Source: JAAYDS01 sp012729155 (GTDB taxonomy: Bacteria > Chloroflexota > Anaerolineae > UBA1429). From it: DNA of 64,000 bases. The notes below the pieces were generated by a model. It had not been told where the DNA came from, ran no database searches, and saw only the letters and a program-made list of their open reading frames with translations. The position numbers and the translations under genes were made by a program. Location: positions 5,480 through 69,479 of the forward strand of contig DAIPBO010000017.1 in assembly GCA_036774405.1 (NCBI GenBank), in the 5' to 3' direction. This document shows, piece by piece, positions 24,636 to 32,882 of the stretch; position 1 is the stretch's first letter, and each line of letters opens with the position of its first letter.

Positions 24636-25634
24636 ATGTTGGGGATCTGCATGCTCAGCTTTGCCCACGTCCACGCCGTCGACTATGCGCGCCGCATCGT
24701 GGCGCATCCCGATGCCGAGATCCGCTGCATCTGGGATGACGACCCCGTGCGCGGCCAGGAGGCGGCTGAACGCTTTGGCGTGCCCTGGACGGCCGACATC
24801 GACGCGGCCCTCGGCCGGCCCGACGTGGACGCGGCGGTGGTCAACTCGACCACCAAAGACCACCCCTGGGTCTACAAGGCCGCCCTCGACCACAAGAAAC
24901 ACCTGTATACCGAAAAGGCCCTCACCCTCGCGCTGGCCGACGCCGAGGCCGTGGTGGCGGCCGTCAAACGCGCCGGCGTCAAATTCATGATCTCGCTGCC
25001 GCAGCGCACCAGCCCCGAGACGCTCTTTATGAAGCAGGCGCTCGACGCCGGCTGGCTGGGCCAGGTGACGCTGATGCGCGCGCGCATCGCCCACTCGGGC
25101 GGGCTCGACCGCTGGTTCAAGGGCGGCAGCGCCTGGTTCGCCGATGCCGACCTGGCCGGCGGCGGCGCCATGTTCGACCTGGGCTGCCACATCGTCGACG
25201 TGATGCGCTGGTTCATGGGCCCGCCCAAGAGTGTGGTGGCCAAGATCAACAACCTCACCGACAACTATCCCATCGACGACAACTCGGCCGTGGTGGTCGA
25301 GTTCGCGTCGGGCGCGCTGGGCGTGCTCGAGTGCTCGTGGGCGCAGCGCCGCGGCCCGCGCCCGTGGGAGATATATGGCACCGAGGGCTATGTCGGCAAA
25401 GACCCCTTTGGCGGGCTGATCGTCGAGAGCACGCAGCTCGACCCAGAGGGCGTGCAGGGCTTGATCCGCGTGGGCAAGCTGCCGCCCGCTGAGCCACACC
25501 CGATGGACCAGTGGCTCAGCGCCATCTTGCACGACACGCCCATGACCATCACCGTCGAGGACGGCCGCAACCTCACCGAGTTGATGGAGGGCATGTACAT
25601 CGCCTCGCGCGAGGGGCGCGAGTATCGCTTCTAG
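24636..25634 (+). CDS. Gfo/Idh/MocA family oxidoreductase (second of pair)
   Basis: A 332-residue member of the same family but more divergent at the front: the usual Gly-x-Gly-x-x-Gly is replaced by 'ICMLSFAHVHAVDYARRI', a form known from members with a 'SFAHxH' opening. 'KKHLYTEKALTLALADA' corresponds to the Glu-Lys motif (Pro replaced by Ala), and 'GGGAMFDLGCHIVDVMRWFM' gives the Asp-x-G-x-H active-site motif. It follows the first oxidoreductase by ten bases with AGGAG in between, so they form an operon. A hairpin terminator follows at 25646-25679. Likely substrate: an oxidised sugar or inositol derivative. Confidence 0.88.
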   Translation: MLGICMLSFAHVHAVDYARRIVAHPDAEIRCIWDDDPVRGQEAAERFGVPWTADIDAALGRPDVDAAVVNSTTKDHPWVYKAALDHKKHLYTEKALTLALADAEAVVAAVKRAGVKFMISLPQRTSPETLFMKQALDAGWLGQVTLMRARIAHSGGLDRWFKGGSAWFADADLAGGGAMFDLGCHIVDVMRWFMGPPKSVVAKINNLTDNYPIDDNSAVVVEFASGALGVLECSWAQRRGPRPWEIYGTEGYVGKDPFGGLIVESTQLDPEGVQGLIRVGKLPPAEPHPMDQWLSAILHDTPMTITVEDGRNLTELMEGMYIASREGREYRF

Positions 25635-25645
25635 GGGCGAACGCA

Positions 25646-25679
25646 GGGCAGGCGCGTGTCAGTGGGGCCACGCCTGCCC
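25646..25679 (+). terminator. Hairpin after the oxidoreductase pair
   Basis: Inverted repeat GGGCAGGCG ... CGCCTGCCC with extended partial pairing; no strong T-run follows, so termination may be partial. Confidence 0.55.
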
Positions 25680-25750
25680 GCCCTTGCCGGTGCGGGCCCG
25701 CATCGCGTACACTGGAGGCCGACGCATCTGCACCATGCACGGAGGCCGCC

Positions 25751-26710
25751 ATGACCGTCCACCAGCTGACACCGACGCGCTACTATTACACCTATGCCCC
25801 CCACGAGCCGGCGCTGCGCATCCACAGCGGTGACACCGTCATCGCCGAGACGCGCGACGCCTTTGGCAACGACGCCGCCGGCAACCCCATGCCGCCGCAC
25901 ATGAAGCAGCGCATCGCCGGCGGGGCGCTGCGCGAGTCGAACCCGGCCGTGGGGCCGCTCTACATCGAAGAGGCCGAGCCCGGCGACCTGCTGGCCATCC
26001 ACATCGAGCGCATCGCCCTCAACCGCAGCTGGGCGCTGAGCAAGCAGGGCCCCAACTTTGGCTCGCTCACCGGCGAGGGCCCCGGCCGCCTGCTGCTCTA
26101 CAACGACCCGATCCCTGAGCTGTTCTACACCTGGCAGCTCGACCTGGCGCGCAACGTGGGCACGCTCGAGCTGCCCAACAGCCGCCTCAAGCGCGTCGAG
26201 GCGCCGCTGCACCCCTTCCTGGGGTCGATCGGCGTGGCGCCGCCCCACGGCCGCGCCGAGATGACGCTGACCCCTGGTGAGTTTGGCGGCAACATGGATT
26301 GCGTCGACACCTGCGAGGGCGTCACCCTCTACCTGCCGGTGTGGGTCAAGGGGGGCTATCTGGCCTATGGCGACGTGCACGCCCTGCAGGGCGATGGCGA
26401 GCTCAACGGCACCGCCGCCGAGTGCACCGCCGAGGTGACGCTGACCATCGACGTGCTCAAGGGGCAGCGGGCCGCCTGGCCGCGCATCGAGAGCGACACG
26501 CACATCATGGTGGCCGCCAGCGCGCGCCCGTTGATGGACGCGCTGCGGCTGGCGCAGATCGAGCTGCTGACCTGGCTGGTCGAGGGCTATGGCTTTCAGC
26601 GTCAAGAGGCGTGGCAGCTCAACGCCCAGGTGGGCACCATGCGCATCGGCAACGTGGTCGACCCGCAATACACCGTGGTGGCCAAGTTCCCCAAGGCCTG
26701 CCTGCCGTAG
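25751..26710 (+). CDS. Acetamidase/formamidase family protein
   Basis: A 319-residue protein of the FmdA/AmdA family. Family segments: 'HSGDTVIAETRDAFGND' near the N-terminus, 'NPAVGPLYIEEAEPGDLLAI', 'HPFLGSIGVAPP', 'PGEFGGNMDCVDTCEGVTLY' and 'GDVHALQGDGELNGTAAECT', the last two including the Gly-Gly-Asn-Met-Asp and Gly-Asp-x-His-Ala metal/active-site motifs. These enzymes hydrolyse short amides to ammonia and carboxylate. GGAGGCCGCC precedes the ATG, and a TTGCCG/TACACT promoter-like pair ends about 40 bases upstream. The role among sugar genes may be removal of an N-acyl group or nitrogen supply; that is inference. Confidence 0.9.
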   Translation: MTVHQLTPTRYYYTYAPHEPALRIHSGDTVIAETRDAFGNDAAGNPMPPHMKQRIAGGALRESNPAVGPLYIEEAEPGDLLAIHIERIALNRSWALSKQGPNFGSLTGEGPGRLLLYNDPIPELFYTWQLDLARNVGTLELPNSRLKRVEAPLHPFLGSIGVAPPHGRAEMTLTPGEFGGNMDCVDTCEGVTLYLPVWVKGGYLAYGDVHALQGDGELNGTAAECTAEVTLTIDVLKGQRAAWPRIESDTHIMVAASARPLMDALRLAQIELLTWLVEGYGFQRQEAWQLNAQVGTMRIGNVVDPQYTVVAKFPKACLP

Positions 26711-26773
26711 CGGCTGGTGCGTCGGGGGGCGGCCGCGTTGCGCATCAGGCGTGCGAGCCGCCCCCGGCGTCAG

Positions 26774-26831
26774 GCGTCAGCGCGCCCGCGTCAGCGCGCC
26801 CGCGTCATCGCGGCCGTGTCATCGCGGCCGT
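26774..26831. repeat. Two adjacent 14-bp tandem duplications
   Basis: GCGTCAGCGCGCCC occurs twice at 26774-26801 and GTCATCGCGGCCGT twice at 26804-26831. The second pair runs into the 3' end of the isomerase gene on the minus strand, touching its last codons. Confidence 0.9.
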
Positions 26832-27559
26832 GTCTGTGCGTCGAGCTGCTTCACATAGGCCAGCGCGTGGGTCAGGCCGGCGCGCAGCTCCTCATCCGAG
26901 ATGCCGTCGTACTCGTAATGCTCGATGGACCAGAGCCGGTCGTAGCCCTGCCGTTTGAGCTCTCTGGTCACGGCCAGCATGTCTACCGTGCCGGCGCCCA
27001 GCGGCAGATGCTGGTCCGAGTCTTTGAAATGGCAGTGATAGATGCGCCCTGCGAGCTGGCGCACCTCTGCGGCGGCCGAGAGCCCTGCGGCGGCAAAGTG
27101 CCCCGTGTCGGGGTTAAAGCCCACATACTTGCTGTAGGGCGCCACGGCGGCGAGCATCGTCTCGGCGGCCTGAAAGACGTTGCCGCGGTGGTTCTCGATG
27201 GCGTAATAGATCTGGTATTCCTGGCAGAGGGCGTCCAACTCGGGCAAGATGACGGGGTCGAGCACGCCCACCATCACCTCGACGCCCAGGCCGCGGGCGA
27301 ACTCGAACGCGCGGCGCAGGTCTGGCAGCTGCTTGGGGCCCAGGCCGCCCACGCAATAGGCCCGCGGCTCGATGCCGTGCTCAAAGCAGATCACGCGGGC
27401 GCGGGCGCCGCCCAGCGCGTCTTGCTGGTGATAGTCGCACAGGCCGTCGGCGTGGCGATAGTCCAGCTCTACCGCCGTGTAGCCGATCTCTTGCAGAAAG
27501 CGCATGGCCGCGGGCGTGTCCAGATGCCGCAGCAGATACGAGATAACGCCGATCTTCAT
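26819..27559 (-). CDS. Sugar phosphate isomerase/epimerase (xylose-isomerase-like TIM barrel)
   Basis: A 246-residue AP-endonuclease-2/IolE-type TIM barrel. 'MKIGVISYLLRHLDTPAAMR' is the first strand and helix, 'IGYTAVELDYRHADGL' the second; metal ligands are expected in 'YYAIENHRGN' (Glu), 'VGFNPDTGHFAAAG' (Asp, His), 'IYHCHFKDSDQHL' and 'RLWSIEHYEYDG' (Glu). The family isomerises or epimerises keto-sugars and inososes. AGGAG lies seven bases before the ATG, which excludes a longer in-frame start. It converges on the acetamidase gene, and fits the surrounding sugar catabolism set. Confidence 0.9.
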   Translation of the reverse strand: MKIGVISYLLRHLDTPAAMRFLQEIGYTAVELDYRHADGLCDYHQQDALGGARARVICFEHGIEPRAYCVGGLGPKQLPDLRRAFEFARGLGVEVMVGVLDPVILPELDALCQEYQIYYAIENHRGNVFQAAETMLAAVAPYSKYVGFNPDTGHFAAAGLSAAAEVRQLAGRIYHCHFKDSDQHLPLGAGTVDMLAVTRELKRQGYDRLWSIEHYEYDGISDEELRAGLTHALAYVKQLDAQTRPR

Positions 27560-27631
27560 GACAGGCTCCTTTGCACTGACGAGACTGCCCACAGCCTACC
27601 ATAGCCGTGCGCGGCGCCGCAAGCGCCAGCT

Positions 27632-27657
27632 CTAGCCGGCCGGCCTAGCCGGCCGGC
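27632..27657. repeat. 13-bp tandem duplication at a stop codon
   Basis: CTAGCCGGCCGGC occurs twice (27632-27644, 27645-27657). Each copy carries a minus-strand TAG, and the stop of the gene at 27645 lies in the second copy, so the duplication places a second TAG just beyond it in another frame. Confidence 0.9.
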
Positions 27658-28859
27658 TCCGTCTCGATGGTGATGGCCATCTGGTTCCACAGATAGTTGA
27701 CGGTGTGCGAGCGCCCCGCGGCGTTGCGCATCGCGTCAGACCAGACCAGCACCATGCGGCGGCCGTCGGCGCTGATCCATTTGGGCGAGAGCTTGGGCTG
27801 GTAGGTGCGGTTGTCTGGCGAGTCGACGGTCCACTCGTCGACGTAGAAAAAGGGGTGCCACGGCCCCCAGGGCCGCTGTGCCCACCACAGGCCCAGGCTG
27901 CCCGAGCGAGTGTGCATCCAGCGGTCGTAATAGTCGTTGGCGGCAGCGCTGAGGCCGTGCCCGCCATAGGTGCCACCGTTGGCCATCAGATAGAGGCCCA
28001 GCCCGGCGTTGTAGACCACCGAGGGCAGCCACGAGTACCAGCCAAAGGCCCCCAGGTGGCTGCCGGCGGGAAAGGTGTACACTGGCTGGCGCGCCTCGAG
28101 GTCGGCGCTCCAGAGCGGCTCTTGCTCGTGCCAGCCCGCGAAAAAGCGCCACTGCGCGCGCACGCCCAGGGCGGCGCGCGGCGCCCGGGCCAGCAGCAGC
28201 CGCTCGCACGTGGCGCCCTCGGGCGAGTAGATATAGACATAACCGTCGTCGTCGAGCTGGCCGTCGCGGCCACGCTGCACCACCGCGCACGAGCCAAAGG
28301 GATAGGCCACGCCGCCGTGGGCCTCGCGCGGCGAAGGCTCGAGCCAGAACATCTCCTCGGGCGAGACGTCATAGCGCGCCGCGTCCCACGGGCCCAGCGG
28401 GCGCTCGCTGCCATCGGCGGCCACGCGCGCCCAGGAGGCGCCATTGTCAGTCGATCTGAGCAGCTTGACGCCGCGAAAGGGGCCGCTCCAGCGGTTGAGC
28501 GGGCACTTGGAGACGAACGAGTAGAGCGTGCCAGCGAGCGAGCAGATGCCATAGCCGAACCAGCCGCCCTCGTTGGCGATGAACTGCGGGTAGCCAGGCA
28601 GGTCGTGGCGCTCGAACGCCTCGGGCCCGCCCACCAGGCGGTAGAGGTGGTTATTGTACTCGTGGGGGCCGGCCAGCCAGTTGCCGTCATCCATCGACGC
28701 GATCAGGCTGTCGTCGGCGGCCCAGGTGTGGCACCAGTTGTCGCCATGGTGGCCCAGGCGGTGCAGCGTCTCGGGGTGAAAGGTCACGCCGACGGGCTTG
28801 CCGGAGGCGACGGGCTTGCCGGAGGCGACGGGCGTGCCAGAGGCGGTAGCGTTGGGCAT
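27645..28859 (-). CDS. Beta-propeller protein with Asp-box (DUF4185/sialidase-like)
   Basis: A 404-residue protein. Residues 2-20 are an 18-bp-repeat-encoded linker (Ala-Ser-Gly-x-Pro-Val three times). A propeller-like domain follows: Asp-box 'STDNGASWARV' near residue 135, and blade signatures 'CAVVQRGRDGQLDDDGYVYI', 'SWLPSVVYNAGLGLYLMAN' and 'KWISADGRRMVLVWSDA'. 'GYGICSLAGTLYSFVSK' is also typical of DUF4185/BNR-type glycoside-active proteins. There is no signal peptide, so it may act in the cytosol or be exported in a non-classical way. A TTGACC/TACCAT promoter is upstream. Probable role in glycan recognition or breakdown; the substrate is unknown. Confidence 0.62.
   Translation of the reverse strand: MPNATASGTPVASGKPVASGKPVGVTFHPETLHRLGHHGDNWCHTWAADDSLIASMDDGNWLAGPHEYNNHLYRLVGGPEAFERHDLPGYPQFIANEGGWFGYGICSLAGTLYSFVSKCPLNRWSGPFRGVKLLRSTDNGASWARVAADGSERPLGPWDAARYDVSPEEMFWLEPSPREAHGGVAYPFGSCAVVQRGRDGQLDDDGYVYIYSPEGATCERLLLARAPRAALGVRAQWRFFAGWHEQEPLWSADLEARQPVYTFPAGSHLGAFGWYSWLPSVVYNAGLGLYLMANGGTYGGHGLSAAANDYYDRWMHTRSGSLGLWWAQRPWGPWHPFFYVDEWTVDSPDNRTYQPKLSPKWISADGRRMVLVWSDAMRNAAGRSHTVNYLWNQMAITIETEPAG
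28791..28844. repeat. 18-bp tandem repeat inside the start of a coding region
   Basis: Three head-to-tail copies of GACGGGCTTGCCGGAGGC (third imperfect). On the minus strand they encode Ala-Ser-Gly-x-Pro-Val near the N-terminus of the protein ending at 27645, lengthening its tail in frame. Confidence 0.9.
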
Positions 28860-28903
28860 GGGGCTCCTTTTTCTGCGGGCATGGCAGGCGCGACGTTGTC
28901 GCT

Positions 28904-28933
28904 ATGGTACCCGCCAGAGCGAGCCGCGGTCAA
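28904..28933 (-). promoter_or_regulatory. Promoter of the beta-propeller gene
   Basis: Minus-strand TTGACC (28928-28933), 18-bp spacer, TACCAT (28904-28909). The region 28860-29029 is a divergent control region; a plus-strand pair is annotated separately. Confidence 0.62.
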
Positions 28934-28958
28934 GCAGGCGCGCAGCGAGAGGGGCGGC

Positions 28959-28987
28959 TTGCTGGCGCGAGCGCGCCTGGGCACAAT
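28959..28987 (+). promoter_or_regulatory. Promoter of the phosphotransferase-family gene
   Basis: TTGCTG (28959-28964), 17-bp spacer, CACAAT (28982-28987), about 40 bases before the start at 29030. Confidence 0.58.
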
Positions 28988-29029
28988 GTGGCGGCGCGGC
29001 CCTGGCGTCATGTCGATAGAGGAGCGGCG

Positions 29030-30091
29030 ATGTCTCGCGAACCCCAAACGTCTAGCAGCAACCCCCTGGCGCAGATCGACGCAGCGGCGCTGCGGGCCAC
29101 GCTGCAGGCCCACTATGGGCTGCACGCGGGCGACATCGCGCCGCTGGCCGGCGGGCTCGACCCCCACGCGCGGGTGTTCAGGGCCACTGCCGCTGCCGGC
29201 GCCCGCGGCGGCCCCTGGCTGCTGCGGGTCATGCGCAGCTGGACCGAGACGGGCCTACAGGTGCCGCGCCTGTTGCGCGCAGCGGGTGTGGCGCAGGTGG
29301 TGCCGCCCCTGGCGGCGCGAGACGGGCGCCTGCACGTGCCGCTCTGCAGGCAGGCGGGCGGGCTGCAGCTGGCGGTGTTCGCCTACATCACGGGGCGCGG
29401 GGGCGCCGATGCCCCGTTGGGGCGCGAGCAGTGGCGGCAGTTTGGCGCCACGCTGCGGGCGGTGCACCAGACGCCCGTGCCCGAGCCTTTGCGGCGGGCG
29501 CTGCCCACCTGGCAAGAGCCAGGCGAGGTGGGGCGCTGGCTGCAGCGCGCGCTGCCCGTGTGGCGGCGGCAAAAGGGGCGCACCGCGGCCGCCCGTGCGC
29601 TCATCGAGGTCATCGGCGTGCGCTACGACGAGCTGCAGGCGCTCACGGCGCGCATGCTGGCGCTGCATCAGCGGCTGGGCGAGCGCATCGCCGCGGGCGA
29701 GCTGCGCTGCGCACTGTGCCACAGCGACGCCCACGTGCACAACCTGATGGTCGACCAGCAGGAGCGCGTCTGGCTGATCGACTGGGATGGCGCGAGCTGG
29801 TCGCCCATCGAGCGCGACCTGATGTTCGTCATCGGCGGCCTCAGCGCCGACCTGCTGCGCCCGCACGAGACCGAGTGGTTCTTTGAGGGCTACGGGCCGG
29901 TGCAGATCGACTGGCCCGCGCTGGCCACCTGTCGCTATGCCTGGGCGGTGACAGACGTGCACGCCTTTGCCATCGAGGCGCTGGGCGAGCGCGATGAGGC
30001 CAGGGCGTCGTCGTCGGCGGCGTGGTTCGAACGGCTGTTCGCGCCAGGCGAGATCGTGGCGCTGGCCCGCGAGGGAGAGGCCTGGCTGTGA
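29030..30091 (+). CDS. Aminoglycoside phosphotransferase-family (kinase-fold) protein
   Basis: A 353-residue protein of the APH/choline kinase fold. 'ALCHSDAHVHNLMVDQQERV' near residue 230 has the catalytic His-x-Asp-x-x-x-x-Asn loop and 'LIDWDGASWSPIERDLMFV' the metal-binding Asp. The N-lobe ('LAGGLDPHARVFRATA') is Gly-rich as expected. Members phosphorylate small hydroxylated molecules such as aminoglycosides, homoserine, thiamine or methylthioribose; the substrate is open and resistance is only one possibility. GGAG precedes the ATG at 29030; longer in-frame starts lie inside the promoter. Its stop codon lies in an 18-bp repeat shared with the next gene's stop. Confidence 0.85.
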   Translation: MSREPQTSSSNPLAQIDAAALRATLQAHYGLHAGDIAPLAGGLDPHARVFRATAAAGARGGPWLLRVMRSWTETGLQVPRLLRAAGVAQVVPPLAARDGRLHVPLCRQAGGLQLAVFAYITGRGGADAPLGREQWRQFGATLRAVHQTPVPEPLRRALPTWQEPGEVGRWLQRALPVWRRQKGRTAAARALIEVIGVRYDELQALTARMLALHQRLGERIAAGELRCALCHSDAHVHNLMVDQQERVWLIDWDGASWSPIERDLMFVIGGLSADLLRPHETEWFFEGYGPVQIDWPALATCRYAWAVTDVHAFAIEALGERDEARASSSAAWFERLFAPGEIVALAREGEAWL

Positions 30092-30142
30092 GCGGCGCCT
30101 CAGCCCTGAGCGGCGTCTCAGGCCTGGGCGACAGCTCAGGCC
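30089..30142. repeat. 18-bp imperfect tandem repeat spanning two convergent stop codons
   Basis: Three imperfect 18-bp copies (unit TGAGCGGCGTCTCAGGCC). The first supplies the TGA of the phosphotransferase gene and the third contains the minus-strand stop of the MFS gene. Confidence 0.85.
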
Positions 30143-31344
30143 TGGGCAGGCTCGGCGGGCTGCCGTTTGGGCTCGGGCATGGCCAGGCCGAACACCAGCC
30201 CGGCGCCCAGGCCGGCGGCGGCCATCACCAAAGCGGCGGCCGGCAGGGCCAGCAGCGCCGACACCTGGCCCACCAGCAGCGGCCCCAGCGAAGAGCCGCC
30301 ATCGCCGATCAGCCGCCACACACCCAGGAACTCGCCGCGCGTCTCGCGGGGGGCCAGGTCGGCGCCCAGCGTCATCATCGAGCCCGAGCCCAGGCCGTTG
30401 CCCAGGCCGATCAACGAGGCCACCGCCAGCAGCACGCCCTGGCTGTGCGCCAGGGGGATCAGCGCCATGCCCACCGCCTGGATGACAAAGCTGGGCACGA
30501 TGGCGGCCTTACGGCCCAGGCGGTCCATCAGCAGGCCGGCGGGGTAGAACAGCGCCATGTCGACGGCCGACGAGAGGCTGACGATCAGGCCGATGGCCGT
30601 CACGTCGAGGCCCAGCACATCGGCGGCATAGAGCGGGATGATGGCCGAGCGTCCGGCGCGGATGGTTTGCGCCAGAATCTGCCCCGCGCCCGCCTTGAAC
30701 AGCACGCGATAGTGGCTGCGCACCGTCTGCCACAGCAGGCCCAGGGCCACGCGGGCGGGCTGGCGCACGTCTCGCGTGGTGGTGGCCGGTGCGTAAAAGG
30801 CCAGTGCGCCCAGCGCCGCCAGGGCCACGCCGCCGAACACCAAAAAGGCGGCCCGCAGCCCCAGTGCCTCGGCGGCAAGGCCGCCCAGCGCCGGCCCCAC
30901 AAAGTGGCCGATGCGCTGCAGCCCGCCGGCAAACGCAAAGGCGCGCCCCCGCGCCCCCTGCGAGGCTGCCATGGCCAGGTAGGCGTGTCGCGCCACCGAG
31001 TACATCGAGCGCGAAAAGCCCGCCAGCATGCGCAGCGCAATGGCCACGCCGATGGTGGGCGCAAAGAACAGCCCCGCCGTGGCGATCACCGCGCCCGCGC
31101 CGCCCAGCAGCATGGTGGGCTTGGTGCCCAGCTGGCGCATCCACAGGCCCGCGGGCACGTCTCCCAGCAGCATGCCCAGCGCCTCGCCGCCCAGCAGCAG
31201 CCCGATGACGGCATAGCCCGCGCCAAACTCGCTGGCATACACCGGCAGCACCGGCACCAGCAGCCCCCACGACACCGCGAGGATGAACTCGGGCACAAAG
31301 TAGGGCAGCAGCAGCGGGTGGTCTCGCAGGGCGCGCAGGTTCAT
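30136..31344 (-). CDS. MFS transporter
   Basis: A 402-residue major facilitator protein with twelve predicted helices. Loop motif A-like 'GDVPAGLWMRQLGTKPTMLL' follows helix 2 and its repeat 'YPAGLLMDRLGRKAAIVPSF' lies in the second half, both typical of drug-efflux MFS members (DHA1). A central loop is at about residues 180-205. Start chosen at 31344: a TTGCCA/TATGAT promoter covers the alternative ATGs at 31383 and 31386. Substrate unknown; it converges on a kinase-family gene with only 44 bases between the stops. Confidence 0.87.
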   Translation of the reverse strand: MNLRALRDHPLLLPYFVPEFILAVSWGLLVPVLPVYASEFGAGYAVIGLLLGGEALGMLLGDVPAGLWMRQLGTKPTMLLGGAGAVIATAGLFFAPTIGVAIALRMLAGFSRSMYSVARHAYLAMAASQGARGRAFAFAGGLQRIGHFVGPALGGLAAEALGLRAAFLVFGGVALAALGALAFYAPATTTRDVRQPARVALGLLWQTVRSHYRVLFKAGAGQILAQTIRAGRSAIIPLYAADVLGLDVTAIGLIVSLSSAVDMALFYPAGLLMDRLGRKAAIVPSFVIQAVGMALIPLAHSQGVLLAVASLIGLGNGLGSGSMMTLGADLAPRETRGEFLGVWRLIGDGGSSLGPLLVGQVSALLALPAAALVMAAAGLGAGLVFGLAMPEPKRQPAEPAQA

Positions 31345-31381
31345 GGGTGGGGGCAGGGCCTTTCGTAAGCGATGATGCGAC

Positions 31382-31410
31382 ATCATAGCCCCGCTTGCGC
31401 TGGCTGGCAA
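31382..31410 (-). promoter_or_regulatory. Promoter of the MFS gene at 30136
   Basis: Minus-strand TTGCCA (31405-31410), 17-bp spacer, TATGAT (31382-31387). It overlaps two upstream in-frame ATGs and so favours translation from 31344. Confidence 0.6.
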
Positions 31411-31430
31411 AGCAGCTCCCCGCGGCGCGA

Positions 31431-31459
31431 TGGACAACCGCGCGCCCCTCGGGCACAAT
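31431..31459 (+). promoter_or_regulatory. Promoter of the fucosidase gene
   Basis: TGGACA (31431-31436), 17-bp spacer, CACAAT (31454-31459), about 30 bases before the ATG at 31488. Confidence 0.58.
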
Positions 31460-31487
31460 GGCCCCATCGCACTGTGAGGAGTGGAGC

Positions 31488-32834
31488 ATGATCACCCCGT
31501 TTGGCGACGCGCCGTTTGGCGACGCGCGCAACTGGTTCTTGCAGCGACGGTTTGGCCTCTTTATCCACTGGGGGCTCTATGCCATCCCCGCCTGGCACGA
31601 GCAGCTACAGTGGCGCGCTGGCGTGCCCCGCGCCGAGTACGCCCGCCTGCAGGGCCAGTTCAACCCCACCCGCTTTGACCCTGACGCCTGGCTCGACCTG
31701 GCCGAGCGCGCCGGCATGCAATACCTCTGCTTTACCACCAAACACCACGACGGCTTTTGCCTGTGGGATAGCGCCGAGACCGACTACAAGGTGACCCGCA
31801 CGCCCTATGGCCGCGACGTGCTGGCCTTGCTGGCCGCCGCCTGCCAGCGGCGCGGCATGCCGCTGTGCCTCTATTATTCGGTGGTCGACTGGCACCACCC
31901 CGCCTATCCTCACCAGGGGCGCAGCCACGAGCTGGCCGGCCCGCAGCCTGGCGATGCGCCCGACTGGCCGCGCTACCGCGCCTATCTGCTGGCGCAGGTG
32001 CGCGAGCTGTGCACGCGCTATGGCCCCATCCACGGCTTTTGGTGGGACCTGAACGCCACGGGCATCGTCGACCGCGCCATCAACGACGAGATCCGCCGGC
32101 TGCAGCCCGCCGCGGTGATCAACAACCGCGGGTTCGACGAGGGCGACTTTGGCACGCCCGAGCGCGACTTTGACGACCACAGCGGCGTGCTGGCGTGGGA
32201 GCGGCTCACCGAGGCCTGCCAGTCGGTGGGGCGCGAGAGTTGGGGCTATCGCCGCGACGAGGATTATTACAGCGTGCGGCATCTACAGGCCAGCATAGCG
32301 GGGGCGCTGGCGCGCGGCGGCAACTATTTGCTCAACGTGGGGCCCATGGCCGATGGCACGCTGCCGCCCGAGGCCGTCGCCATCGTCGAGCGGGTGGGGG
32401 CGTGGTATCAGCGCGTGCGCGAGGCGTACGAGGGGGCCGCGCCCGCCTCGGCGCTGACGGTCAACCGCGAGGTGCTGCTCACCCGCAGGGGCAACGCGCT
32501 CTATGTGCACCTGCACCGGCCGCCCACCACGCGGCGCGTCGAGCTGGAGCCTATCGCGGTAGAGCCATTGCGCGCGACACTGCTCAACACCGGCGAGCCG
32601 GTGGGCTGGCGGCTCGACACCCTGCCCACGCAGCACATGGGGCCGCAGGGCGAGCGCATCGCCGGGCCGGTGGCGCACCTGCGGCTGGTTGATCTGCCCG
32701 TCGATGCGCTGACCAGCGAGGCGCCGGCCAGCGAGGCGCTGGCCGGCGAGGTGCCGGTGGTGCGCGTCGAGTTCGCCGAGGGGGCGAGGCTGGGCCAGCC
32801 GCCTGCCTCGCCAGGCACAGCGGGCGCATCATAG
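31488..32834 (+). CDS. GH29-family alpha-L-fucosidase
   Basis: A 448-residue glycoside hydrolase family 29 enzyme. 'RRFGLFIHWGLYAIPAWHEQ' is the classic N-terminal motif, 'MQYLCFTTKHHDGFCLWDS' the second substrate-binding region with the paired His, and 'GPIHGFWWDLNATG' holds the nucleophile Asp. 'LLNVGPMADGTLP' closes the catalytic barrel. The C-terminal approximately 110 residues form a beta-sandwich. No signal peptide, so it probably acts on imported fucosylated oligosaccharides. GAGGAG lies nine bases before the ATG. N-terminal residues 4-13 and residues near 410-425 derive from short tandem duplications. Confidence 0.93.
   Translation: MITPFGDAPFGDARNWFLQRRFGLFIHWGLYAIPAWHEQLQWRAGVPRAEYARLQGQFNPTRFDPDAWLDLAERAGMQYLCFTTKHHDGFCLWDSAETDYKVTRTPYGRDVLALLAAACQRRGMPLCLYYSVVDWHHPAYPHQGRSHELAGPQPGDAPDWPRYRAYLLAQVRELCTRYGPIHGFWWDLNATGIVDRAINDEIRRLQPAAVINNRGFDEGDFGTPERDFDDHSGVLAWERLTEACQSVGRESWGYRRDEDYYSVRHLQASIAGALARGGNYLLNVGPMADGTLPPEAVAIVERVGAWYQRVREAYEGAAPASALTVNREVLLTRRGNALYVHLHRPPTTRRVELEPIAVEPLRATLLNTGEPVGWRLDTLPTQHMGPQGERIAGPVAHLRLVDLPVDALTSEAPASEALAGEVPVVRVEFAEGARLGQPPASPGTAGAS
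31497..31526. repeat. 15-bp tandem duplication at the start of the fucosidase gene
   Basis: CCGTTTGGCGACGCG occurs twice (31497-31511, 31512-31526), adding Pro-Phe-Gly-Asp-Ala twice in frame directly after the start codon. Confidence 0.92.
32711..32755. repeat. 15-bp imperfect tandem repeat near the end of the fucosidase gene
   Basis: Three imperfect 15-bp copies (about GGCCAGCGAGGCGCC), in frame, encoding Ala-Ser-Glu-Ala-type pentapeptides in the C-terminal tail. Confidence 0.85.
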
Positions 32835-32882
32835 CACCGGCTGTGGCCTGCACCCCGCAAGACGGTCATCTGGAGGTAGCCC

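Noticed and set aside
31383..31386. Longer MFS protein starting at the ATGs at 31383-31386
   Set aside because: A TTGCCA/TATGAT promoter overlaps these ATGs, so they are probably not transcribed.
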